Shown here in pieces: positions 46,765 through 54,643 of a stretch of 64,000 bases of DNA. A program made the translations under genes and the position numbers. Position 1 is the stretch's first letter; each line of letters starts with the position of its first letter. The notes below the pieces were generated by a model. The model was not told the origin of the DNA. It saw only the letters and a program-made list of their open reading frames with translations, and did no database searches. Source of the DNA: Acidobacteriota bacterium (lineage in GTDB: Bacteria; Acidobacteriota; Vicinamibacteria; Vicinamibacterales; JAFNAJ01); contig JAHDVP010000003.1 of NCBI GenBank assembly GCA_023384575.1, forward strand, positions 1 to 64,000, read 5' to 3'.

Positions 46765-48681
46765 ATGACGATGCTCGACCGGATGCGCCGACACAAGGGC
46801 TGGCTCAAGTGGAGCCTTGCGCTGGTGTGCTTGACGTTCGTGTTCTTCTACATCCCCGACTTCCTCGACTCGTCGGACACGTCGGCGCCGGGAGCCGCGC
46901 TCGCCACCGTCGATGGCCGGACGATCACCGCCACCGACTTCCAGCGCGTCTACAACGCCCAGTTGCAGGCCTATCGCAACGCCTACGGCGCGAACATGAA
47001 CGACCGGCTGCTGCGACAGCTCGGCATCGACCGGCAGATCCTGCAGCAGTTGGTCGACGAGCAGGCGGCCCTGGCCGAGGCAGCCCGCCTCGGCCTGACT
47101 GCGAGCGACGCCGAGGTCCGCGAGCGCATCCTGCGTATTCCCGCCTTCCAGGAGAACGGCCAGTTCGTCGGCGAGGAGCGCTACAAGCAGTTCCTCCGCT
47201 TCCAGAACCCGCCGATGACGCACACCGAGTTCGAGGAGAGCGTGCGCCAGAGCCTCGTGCTCGACAAGCTGCGCGCGGCCATCACCGACTGGATCACCGT
47301 GTCGGACGACGAGGTCGAGCGCGAGTACCGCTACCGCAACGAGAAGGTGAAGGTGCAGCTCGTCGCGTTCACGGCCGACCGGTTCCGCGACGGCGTCGAA
47401 GCGACCGACGCCGAGGTCGCCGCCCACTTCGAGGCCAACGCCGAAGCGTTCCGCATCGGCGAGCGGCGGAAGATCCGGTTCATCAGCGTCGACGCGCAGA
47501 CGCTCGGCGAGCGCGTCGCCGTCGCGCCCCAGGACGTCGAGCGGTTCTACAACATCAACATCGACCAGTACTCGTCGCCCGAGGAAGTCCGGGCCAGCCA
47601 CATCCTGTTCACGCTCGAGGGCAAGAACGAGGACGAGGTCCGGGCGAAGGCCGAAGCCGTGCTCGCCGAGGCCCGCGGCGGCGCCGACTTCGCAGCCCTC
47701 GCGCGCACCCACTCGGAGGATTCGGCGAGCCAGGAGCGTGGCGGCGACCTCGACTCCTTCGGGCGCGGCCGCATGGTTCCCGAGTTCGAGGAGGTCGCCT
47801 TCTCGCTCGAACCCGGCGCGGTGAGCGACCTCGTGCGCAGCCCGTTCGGCTTCCACATCATCAAGGTGTTCGACAAGAAGGAGGCCGTTCTGCGCCCGCT
47901 CGACGAGGTGCGCGATCAGATTGCCGAACAGCTGAAGGTCGAGCGCGCCCAGCAGCAGGCCGACGACATGGCGCTCAGGTTCTCGTCCGAGATTCGGCGT
48001 CCCGCCGATCTCGATCGAGCGGCCGCCGCCAACGGGCTCCAGGTTCAGGAGTCGGAGTTCTTCCTCCGCGACGAGCCGATTGCCGGCATCGGCTTCGCCC
48101 CCGAGGTCACCGCCGAGGCGTTCTCGCTCCCGGAAGGCGGCGTCAGCCAGCCGGTGCCGACGCCGCAGGGGTTCGCGGTCATCGCGCTGACGGCGCGCGA
48201 GGAGTCTCGGGTACCTGCGCTCGACGAGGTGAAGGATCGGGTGAGGGACGCCCTGCTTCGCGAGAAGGCCCTCGCGGCGGCTCGTGCGGCGGCAGCCGAA
48301 GCGGCGACCCGCCTCGTGACGGCGACCGACTTCGAGGCGGCCGCGAAGAGCGCCGGCCTCGAGCCGCGCTCGACCGATCTCGTCGCGCGCGGCACCGCGT
48401 GGCCCGACGTGGGCATCGACGCGGCCATCGACGCGGCGGTCTTCGAACTGGCCGCGGCCACGACGAGCGCGCCCATCCGCACGGCCACCGGCGCCGTCAT
48501 CGTCCGTGTCGTCGAGCGCGAGGACGTGACGCCCGAACAGGTGGCCGAGGGCGTCAAGACCCTGCGCGACGAGCTCGTGGGCGAACGTCGGAACCGCTTC
48601 TTCAGCAGCTACATGGTGAAGGCGAAGCAGCGGATGAAGATCGAGATCAACCGCGAGGTCCTGCAGCGGGTCACGGCCTGA
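46765..48681 (+). CDS. PpiD/SurA-like periplasmic peptidyl-prolyl isomerase
   Basis: 638 residues. One N-terminal anchor (WLKWSLALVCLTFVFFYIP), then the SurA-N type chaperone domain (ATVDGRTITATDFQRVYNAQ) and a parvulin domain at about residues 270-375 (VRASHILFTLEGK ... FAALARTHSEDSASQERGGD). A second, divergent parvulin-like part follows. PpiD-type proteins help fold exported proteins at the inner membrane. ATGs at 46765 and 46771 are both possible. It converges on the gene at 48671 with an 11-bp overlap. Confidence 0.92.
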   Translation: MTMLDRMRRHKGWLKWSLALVCLTFVFFYIPDFLDSSDTSAPGAALATVDGRTITATDFQRVYNAQLQAYRNAYGANMNDRLLRQLGIDRQILQQLVDEQAALAEAARLGLTASDAEVRERILRIPAFQENGQFVGEERYKQFLRFQNPPMTHTEFEESVRQSLVLDKLRAAITDWITVSDDEVEREYRYRNEKVKVQLVAFTADRFRDGVEATDAEVAAHFEANAEAFRIGERRKIRFISVDAQTLGERVAVAPQDVERFYNINIDQYSSPEEVRASHILFTLEGKNEDEVRAKAEAVLAEARGGADFAALARTHSEDSASQERGGDLDSFGRGRMVPEFEEVAFSLEPGAVSDLVRSPFGFHIIKVFDKKEAVLRPLDEVRDQIAEQLKVERAQQQADDMALRFSSEIRRPADLDRAAAANGLQVQESEFFLRDEPIAGIGFAPEVTAEAFSLPEGGVSQPVPTPQGFAVIALTAREESRVPALDEVKDRVRDALLREKALAAARAAAAEAATRLVTATDFEAAAKSAGLEPRSTDLVARGTAWPDVGIDAAIDAAVFELAAATTSAPIRTATGAVIVRVVEREDVTPEQVAEGVKTLRDELVGERRNRFFSSYMVKAKQRMKIEINREVLQRVTA

Positions 48682-49831
48682 CGGCCTGGTCCCCCGGCCG
48701 GAACGTCCTCGTCACCACCTGCCCGTCCGCCCCGAGGGGGACGGACGGGGCGCCTGCGACACTCACGTCGACGGCCCCCGCATCGCCCGCCCGCACGTCG
48801 ACCTCACGCGACGCGTCGAACATGAAGCGCTCGCCCGCGGGGATGAGACGTTCGAAGCGGCGCTCGCCGTCGACGGTCACCCGAAGCCAGACCTGACGGG
48901 TCGTCACCAGTTCCACCACGAACGGTGGGGGCGTGCGCTCGGCGGCCGTCGCTGCCGCGGCTCCCTCGGCTGGCAGGGGCACGGGTACCGGCGTCCCCGC
49001 GGTGGGGCTGCGGTCATTGCCCATCGCAGGCGCGGGGGCCGAGGTGACCGGCGGCCCCGGGGTCGGCTGACCCGCGGCCGCCGGAGGCGCGGGGGCCGAG
49101 GCCGGGGGGCGCGCGTCACCGACCGGCGCGCTTCGCCACCACCACCCCAGCAGCACGATGACCACCGTGGGAATCAGCAACGCGACAAGCACCGGGGCGA
49201 AGCGAAAGCCGCCCTCCGTGGACGACGGCGGCGCGGCGGCGCCATCCGGCTCTGGCGGGCGTTCGGGCTGGCGCGCAGGCTCGGACTCGGCCACCGCCGA
49301 GGTCGCGTCCGGCGACCCGAACATCAGGCTGCGCAAGTCGGTGGGCGACGCCGACGCGGGCGAGGCGGCGGGGTCGAGGTCCGCCAACCGGGGCGGGCCA
49401 ATCGAATCCGCCGCGAACGCCGTGTCGACGTACTTGTCGTCGAGCGCGTCGAGGGGCGCGGAAGCGGTGGTGGCCGGGCGCACGAGCGCGTGGAACTCCG
49501 CCACGGCCTGCTCCCGTCGTTCGCGCGCCCGGACGATCGACTCGCGCAGCCGCTCGAGCCGGTCGAGCGCATCACCGGGCCGGACGTCGGGGGTGATCGG
49601 TGTGGCCTGAGCGGAAGCGACAGGCGGCGCAGCGACGTTCCCAGCCTGCGTGGGTTCCGGCGGGCGCGGCTCCACGAGCGGCTCCGGCGGACCAGCGAGG
49701 TCGGCCTCACCCGGCGGATCGTCGGCGCCGTTCCCGGCCCGCGCGCGAAGCGCCGCGACTTCAGCGCGAAGGCGTGCGATCTCTTCGAGAGCGTCTTCGA
49801 GCGTGGTGATGGCGCGCGAGCCGTCGGACAT
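48671..49831 (-). CDS. Membrane protein with RodZ-like C-terminal (DUF4115-like) domain
   Basis: 386 residues. N-terminal coiled coil (LEDALEEIARLRAEVAALRA), long Pro/Ala-rich linkers, one membrane segment (FAPVLVALLIPTVVIVLLGW) and a C-terminal beta domain (LVTTRQVWLRVTVDGERRFE ... LIPAGERFMFDASREVDVRA) like that of RodZ. The cytoplasmic helix-turn-helix of RodZ is missing and a coiled coil takes its place. This may be a rod-complex accessory protein, an inference strengthened by the mre cluster 2 kb away. It follows sppA by 11 bp. Confidence 0.72.
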   Translation of the reverse strand: MSDGSRAITTLEDALEEIARLRAEVAALRARAGNGADDPPGEADLAGPPEPLVEPRPPEPTQAGNVAAPPVASAQATPITPDVRPGDALDRLERLRESIVRARERREQAVAEFHALVRPATTASAPLDALDDKYVDTAFAADSIGPPRLADLDPAASPASASPTDLRSLMFGSPDATSAVAESEPARQPERPPEPDGAAAPPSSTEGGFRFAPVLVALLIPTVVIVLLGWWWRSAPVGDARPPASAPAPPAAAGQPTPGPPVTSAPAPAMGNDRSPTAGTPVPVPLPAEGAAAATAAERTPPPFVVELVTTRQVWLRVTVDGERRFERLIPAGERFMFDASREVDVRAGDAGAVDVSVAGAPSVPLGADGQVVTRTFRPGDQAVRP

Positions 49832-49842
49832 CGTGGACTAAC

Positions 49843-51588
49843 TTACCAGACGAAGACGTACGGTGTCAGGGCCAGCGGTTCGCCTGGCTGGAAGAGGTCG
49901 AACGGCGCCGAAAACATCGCGAGCGCCCGCCGCTCGTCGGGCGTGAGCAGCAACGAGAGCAGCGCGCCCCGCGCCCCTCCGCTGCCGAACGGGTTGGCGA
50001 CGAGTTGGTACAACGTGCGTCGTGGCGGGTAGACGAGGAGTTCGATGGAGGCGTCGCGTGGAATCCTGGCGCGCTGCCTCGCGAGGGTCAGCGCGCGGTC
50101 GAGCCCGCCGAGCTCGTCGACGAGGCCGATGTCGCGGGCCTGCCGGCCCGTCCACACGCGTCCCTGCGCGATGGCGTCGACGGCCTCGGGGGTCGAGCGC
50201 CGGGCCTCCGCGACTTTTTCGATGAACTGGTCGTAGGTCGCCTGCAGCTGCTCCTCGACCTTCGCGCGCTCCGCCGGCCGGTAGCGCCGCGTGGGCGAGT
50301 GCATGCCGGCGTGCTGTCCCGTCTCGACGCCGTCGACGGTGACGCCGAGCTTGCCGAGGGTGCCATCGGTGACGACCTTGCCGCCGAGCACGCCAATCGA
50401 CCCGGTGAGGGTGCCCGGCTGCGCGACGATGGCGTGCGCGGGCATGGCCACGTAATAGCCGCCCGAGGCCGCCATGTCGGACATCGAGACGATGACCGGC
50501 TTCGTGCCGCGCGTCAGCATCAGCTCGCGCCAGACGACCTCCGACGCGATCGCCGATCCGCCCGGGCTGTCGACCCGCAGCACGACGGCGCGCACCCGTT
50601 CATCGGCGCGGGCCTTGCGGACGTACTCGACGAGCGTCTCCGATCCGGCAACCTGCGCCTCGGCCGAGTCGATCGTCCGCCCGGTCGTCAGCGTGCCGAC
50701 GACGTAGATGACCGCGATCCGCGAGGCGTCGCGCTGGCGAGGCTGGCGAACGCGCGCGTAGTCGTCGAGGTCGATCCACTTCGTGGTGTCGCCGTCGATT
50801 CCCGCGACATCGTCGAGCTGATCCTCGTAGGCCAGCCGGTCGACGAGGCCGGCCTCGAGGGCCTGCTCCGGGAGGAACGGGCCCCGGTCGACGAGCGCGC
50901 GAACGTCCTCGACCGGCAGGCCTCGACCCTCGGCGATGCCCTCGATGAGCTGATCGAAGGCGTCGCGATTGAGCGACTCGGCCATCTCGCGGTGCGCCGG
51001 AGTGAACCCACGCTCGGTGAAGGTGTTCGTCGCGGTCTTGTAGTCGCCGACGTGCGCGAGGTCGGGGTAGGCGCCGATGCGGTCGAACGTGCCGCGCAGG
51101 AACAGTTCGTACGAGGCGACGCCGGTCAGGTCGAGCGGACTGCCCGGCATGAGCACGATGCGGTCGCAGGCGGCGGCCAGGTAGTACTCGCGGTCGCCGC
51201 CGTATTCGAGGTAGGCCACGGCGGGTTTGCCCGACGTGCGGAACGCGGCGATGGCGTCGCGGACCTCCTGCGTCTTGCCCCAGAGGCGCGGTGCGCCGGT
51301 GGGCATGACGAGCAGGGCAACGATGCGCTCGTCGTCCCGCGCGCGGTTGATCGCCTCGACGATCGCCCGGACCGTGGGGCGCGACGGCAGCAGCGGGCCG
51401 AACACGCCGCCTGGCTCGACTTCGGCGAGGTCGCCGCGCACCCGCACGACGAGCGTCGAGCCCGGCTCGAGGGAGGGCGGACGCCCGGCCCAGGACGAGA
51501 CGAGGAGCACGAGTGCCGCGGATACGAGGACGGCAATCAGGAGGAGAACGGCGACGAGACCGACGCCGCGACGGAGCGCCACGACCAA
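49843..51588 (-). CDS. sppA: Signal peptide peptidase SppA, 67-kDa type
   Basis: 581 residues. One N-terminal membrane segment ([20 protein letters not shown]) and two ClpP-like halves, as in the E. coli long form. The Lys general base is in [14 protein letters not shown] in the first half and the Ser nucleophile in [16 protein letters not shown] in the second. It digests cleaved signal peptides in the membrane. The start is TTG at 51588 (a GTG at 51582 fits an AAGG site equally well). Upstream partner of the RodZ-like gene. Confidence 0.93.
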   Translation of the reverse strand: MVVALRRGVGLVAVLLLIAVLVSAALVLLVSSWAGRPPSLEPGSTLVVRVRGDLAEVEPGGVFGPLLPSRPTVRAIVEAINRARDDERIVALLVMPTGAPRLWGKTQEVRDAIAAFRTSGKPAVAYLEYGGDREYYLAAACDRIVLMPGSPLDLTGVASYELFLRGTFDRIGAYPDLAHVGDYKTATNTFTERGFTPAHREMAESLNRDAFDQLIEGIAEGRGLPVEDVRALVDRGPFLPEQALEAGLVDRLAYEDQLDDVAGIDGDTTKWIDLDDYARVRQPRQRDASRIAVIYVVGTLTTGRTIDSAEAQVAGSETLVEYVRKARADERVRAVVLRVDSPGGSAIASEVVWRELMLTRGTKPVIVSMSDMAASGGYYVAMPAHAIVAQPGTLTGSIGVLGGKVVTDGTLGKLGVTVDGVETGQHAGMHSPTRRYRPAERAKVEEQLQATYDQFIEKVAEARRSTPEAVDAIAQGRVWTGRQARDIGLVDELGGLDRALTLARQRARIPRDASIELLVYPPRRTLYQLVANPFGSGGARGALLSLLLTPDERRALAMFSAPFDLFQPGEPLALTPYVFVW

Positions 51589-51680
51589 CCGCCTTCGGGA
51601 AAACCGGCTCAGGCTCCGGACATGGAAGGATCGGGCCTCACGCCCTCGTGAGGCCCGGTGCCTTCGAGTATACCAAGCGT

Positions 51681-51710
51681 TTGAAGGCGGCCGGGGACTT
51701 CCAGTATACT
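51681..51710 (+). promoter_or_regulatory. Promoter for tRNA-Leu (and possibly the trk genes)
   Basis: TTGAAG (51681-51686), 18-bp spacer, TATACT (51705-51710). It would start transcription about 60 bp before the tRNA. AGTATACT is palindromic, and another AGTATA at 51668-51673 reads TATACT on the minus strand, so it may also serve sppA. Confidence 0.5.
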
Positions 51711-51778
51711 TTGAAGTCTTGCCAGTCCCGGTCTGGCGCCGAGAGGGTGGTCTCGAGCGTTCGGCCGCGTCCCGACGT

Positions 51779-51864
51779 GCGGAAGTGGCGGAATGGCAGA
51801 CGCGCTAGCCTCAGGAGCTAGTGGGGGCAACCCCGTGGAGGTTCGAGTCCTCTCTTCCGCACCA
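51779..51864 (+). tRNA. tRNA-Leu (anticodon CAG)
   Basis: Acceptor stem GCGGAAG pairs with CTTCCGC. The anticodon stem CTAGC/GCTAG encloses the loop CTCAGGA, with CAG at 51812-51814. A long class II variable arm (GGGGGCAACCCC) and TTCGAGTCC T-loop are present, and CCA is encoded. It reads the CUG codon. Confidence 0.97.
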
Positions 51865-51926
51865 AGCGCCTCAGCAGGGTCGGGGCGTACACCCGCTGCA
51901 CTCGCCGGAAGGCGCAGTCCCGCGCC

Positions 51927-53267
51927 GTGACCATGGGGCGCCGACCGCCGGCCCAGCTCCTCACACTCAGCCTGGCAGCGCTCATCGCCGTCGGCACGGT
52001 GCTGCTCTGGTTGCCGGTCTCCGCATCGGGCGTCGGACTCAGCTTCATCGACGCGTTCTTCACGGCCACGTCCGCTGTCTGCGTCACCGGCCTCATCGTC
52101 GTCGACACACCCGGCGACCTCTCACTGTTCGGCCAGCTCGTCGTGCTCCTGCTGATTCAGGCCGGGGGACTCGGCTACATGGCCATCACCACCGTCGTCG
52201 CGGTCGCTCTGGGACGGCAGATCACGATTCGCGATCGCCTCACCCTGCAGGAAGCCCTGAACGTCCAGACGATGGACGGCCTCGTCCGCTTCACGCTCGC
52301 GGTCTTCAGGTTCACGCTCCTTTTCGAGTTGGTGGGCGCAGCGCTGCTGGCCTCCCGGTGGGCCGCCGAGTTCGGAGCCGGCCGCGCTGCCTATCTCGGA
52401 CTCTTCCATGCGGTATCAGCCTTCAACAACGCCGGCTTCTCCCTGTTCCCGGACAGTCTGATGAGCCAGCGTGGCGACTGGGTCGTGAACCTCATCGTGA
52501 TGGCGCTCATCCTCTCCGGCGGCGTCGGGTTCGTGGTCTTGACGGAAGTGACACGGTGGCGCCCCCGGAAGCGCCTGTCGCTGCACACGAAACTGGTGAT
52601 GACCGTGACCGCCCTTCTGGTGATCGGGGCGACGGTCGCCATCCTCGTGCTCGAGCGTCACAACCCCGCCACCCTGGCTGAACTCGAACCTGGAGAGGCA
52701 GTCCTGGCGGCCGTCTTTCAGGCCGTGACGCCCCGCACCGCGGGTTTCAACACCCTGAACACGGGTGCGCTGCTGACACCGACCCTGTTCCTGTTGATGG
52801 TCCTGATGTTCGTCGGCGCGGCGCCTGGAGGCACGGCCGGAGGTGTGAAGATCACGACGGTCAGCATTGCCGTCGCTGCGCTGTGGGCCACCATCCACGG
52901 CAGGGAGGAGGCGACCCTCTTCAGGCGGCGTCTCGCCCCCGCCCTCGTCGCCCGCGCCTTCTTCATCAGCCTGACCGCGCTCCTGGCGGTTGCCGTCATC
53001 ACCGGCCTCCTCCTCGCCGTCGAAGCCCGCGGTCTGCTGCCGACGCTGTTCGAGGCCACGTCGGCCTTCGGCACGGTCGGTCTGTCGATGGGAGAGGGAG
53101 ACGGCCCGGTGAGCCTGGCGGCGCACTTTTCGGCCGCTGGAAAGCTCCTCGTGATCGTGATGATGTTCGCGGGTCGCATCGGCCCGCTGACGCTGGCCGT
53201 GGCGATGGCGTATCGAGGACGCCCGCCGCGGGTTCGCTACCCGGAGGGGAAGGTGCTGGTCGGCTGA
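51927..53267 (+). CDS. Trk/Ktr potassium transporter membrane subunit
   Basis: 446 residues, in the KtrB size range. All four pore-loop glycines are seen: TATSAVCVTGLIVVD, AVSAFNNAGFSLFPD, QAVTPRTAGFNTLN and TSAFGTVGLSMG. Several membrane helices. It imports K+ with the regulatory subunit encoded 29 bp downstream. The start may be the GTG at 51927 or the ATG at 51933. It begins 62 bp after the tRNA. Confidence 0.94.
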   Translation: MTMGRRPPAQLLTLSLAALIAVGTVLLWLPVSASGVGLSFIDAFFTATSAVCVTGLIVVDTPGDLSLFGQLVVLLLIQAGGLGYMAITTVVAVALGRQITIRDRLTLQEALNVQTMDGLVRFTLAVFRFTLLFELVGAALLASRWAAEFGAGRAAYLGLFHAVSAFNNAGFSLFPDSLMSQRGDWVVNLIVMALILSGGVGFVVLTEVTRWRPRKRLSLHTKLVMTVTALLVIGATVAILVLERHNPATLAELEPGEAVLAAVFQAVTPRTAGFNTLNTGALLTPTLFLLMVLMFVGAAPGGTAGGVKITTVSIAVAALWATIHGREEATLFRRRLAPALVARAFFISLTALLAVAVITGLLLAVEARGLLPTLFEATSAFGTVGLSMGEGDGPVSLAAHFSAAGKLLVIVMMFAGRIGPLTLAVAMAYRGRPPRVRYPEGKVLVG

Positions 53268-53296
53268 CGGGCCGACCTGCCGGAGGCTGACCGACC

Positions 53297-53983
53297 ATGA
53301 AGACATCACGCCGGCAGTTCGCCGTCATTGGCCTCGGCCGATTCGGTTCGGCGATTGCCACCACGCTGGCGGAACTGGGCCACGACGTCATCGGCGTCGA
53401 CGCGCACGCCGACCGCGTACAACATCTGGCCGATGTCGTGACGCAGGCCATGGAGCTCGACGCCACAGACGAGAAGGCGCTGCGGGCGGCCGGGATTCAC
53501 GAGGTGGACGTGGCCGTTGTCTCGATTGGCGAGAACATCGAGTCGAGCCTGCTGGTCGTCATGCAGCTGCGCGAGCTCGGCGTGCCGACGATTGTGGCCA
53601 AGGCGGTCAGCCCCCTGCACGGCCGTATCCTGGAGAAGCTCGGCGTCTCACGGGTCATCTTCCCCGATCGCGAGATGGCCATTCGCGTGGCACACAGTCT
53701 TGTCCTCAGCAACGTCATCGACTACATCGAGGTGTCGCGCGAGTTCGGCATCATCGAGATCCCGGCCCCGGCCGCCTTCGTCGGCCGCACGCTGCGCCAG
53801 CTCGAGATCCGCCCGCGCTTCGGGTTGACCCTGATCGCGATCAAACGCCAGAAGACGCCTCAGGGACCGGTGACGACCACCATCGCCCCGGGCGCCGACG
53901 AGACGATTCAAGAGGGCGACGTACTCGCATTGCTCGGAGATACGGAGCGGCTGGGGCAGCTCGACCGACGGTTGAGAGAGTAG
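53297..53983 (+). CDS. Trk/Ktr potassium uptake regulatory subunit (TrkA/KtrA)
   Basis: 228 residues, with one RCK_N Rossmann domain (AVIGLGRFGSAIATTLAELGH ending in the acidic VDAHADRV) and one RCK_C domain (IEIPAPAAFVGRTLRQL ... ETIQEGDVLALLGD). It binds nucleotide and gates the membrane subunit. Single-domain length fits KtrA. Ends ahead of a double hairpin. Confidence 0.94.
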   Translation: MKTSRRQFAVIGLGRFGSAIATTLAELGHDVIGVDAHADRVQHLADVVTQAMELDATDEKALRAAGIHEVDVAVVSIGENIESSLLVVMQLRELGVPTIVAKAVSPLHGRILEKLGVSRVIFPDREMAIRVAHSLVLSNVIDYIEVSREFGIIEIPAPAAFVGRTLRQLEIRPRFGLTLIAIKRQKTPQGPVTTTIAPGADETIQEGDVLALLGDTERLGQLDRRLRE

Positions 53984-54015
53984 GACCGAGCGACCAGACG
54001 TGTGATAGAACAACG

Positions 54016-54054
54016 AGGAACGCGGGTTCCTGAGAGGACCGGGTCTCGGTCCTC
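54016..54054 (+). terminator. Tandem hairpins after the Trk operon
   Basis: Stem 1 AGGAAC/GTTCCT (54016-54031) and stem 2 GAGGACCG/CGGTCCTC (54034-54041 and 54047-54054), 33 bp after the ktrA-like stop. No T-run follows. Termination is inferred. Confidence 0.55.
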
Positions 54055-54146
54055 GCGGTGCGAAGAACAACAGCCGGGCGCGCTCTTACGTCGGACCGGC
54101 GAGCCGCTCCGACCATCGGCCCGGGCATCAGGCTCCGGAGGTCGCG

Positions 54147-54461
54147 ATGGCATGCCCCTTCCCCGATGAACGGATCACCGACACGGTGGTGCAGGCGGAG
54201 ATCGCCAAAGGGTGGTGGGCCGTCAGGTGCCCGCTCTGCGGCGGCCCTGCGGCCTCGTGCTCGGCCGCGTCGCACGACGCCCGGGGGTACATCTGTCCAG
54301 CCTGCCAGCGCTTCTCGGTGACCGGACCCTATCTGACGAACCTCCAGCGAGTCGGCGAGATCGAGCCCGACCGAGCCGCCCGGCTGAGGACCACCCTGAG
54401 CCAGAAAGCCGCGACGTCGTCGGCGCCGGTCGTCTTCTCGTTCGAGCCGGTCTGGCACTGA
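54147..54461 (+). CDS. Small zinc-ribbon-like protein
   Basis: 104 residues from the ATG at 54147 (GGAGG ribosome site 5 bases upstream). Two CxxC pairs, CPLCGG and CPACQRF, with a further Cys between, suggest a zinc ribbon. No wider family recognised. It is the first of the plus-strand accessory genes and lies 180 bp before the large SGNH protein gene. Confidence 0.7.
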   Translation: MACPFPDERITDTVVQAEIAKGWWAVRCPLCGGPAASCSAASHDARGYICPACQRFSVTGPYLTNLQRVGEIEPDRAARLRTTLSQKAATSSAPVVFSFEPVWH

Positions 54462-54531
54462 CGACCGGGCGCCGGATGCGCTGGACGATCTGCGACCACG
54501 TCCCGGCGAGCCACCCGCCGAGACCCGTTGC

Positions 54532-54565
54532 GGCCTCGCCACGCCTCGCGTAGAGTGGCGAGGCC
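54532..54565. other. Perfect 11-bp inverted repeat
   Basis: GGCCTCGCCAC (54532-54542) and GTGGCGAGGCC (54555-54565) are exact inverted copies with a 12-base loop. It lies 70 bp after one gene and 78 bp before the next. It could be a terminator or an operator. Confidence 0.55.
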
Positions 54566-54643
54566 ACACCACCCGGGTCCGGGGCGCCAACCGCCGGGCC
54601 GTTCGTCGAACCGTGCGGCATCGTCCCCCCGAAGGAGGCTGGC

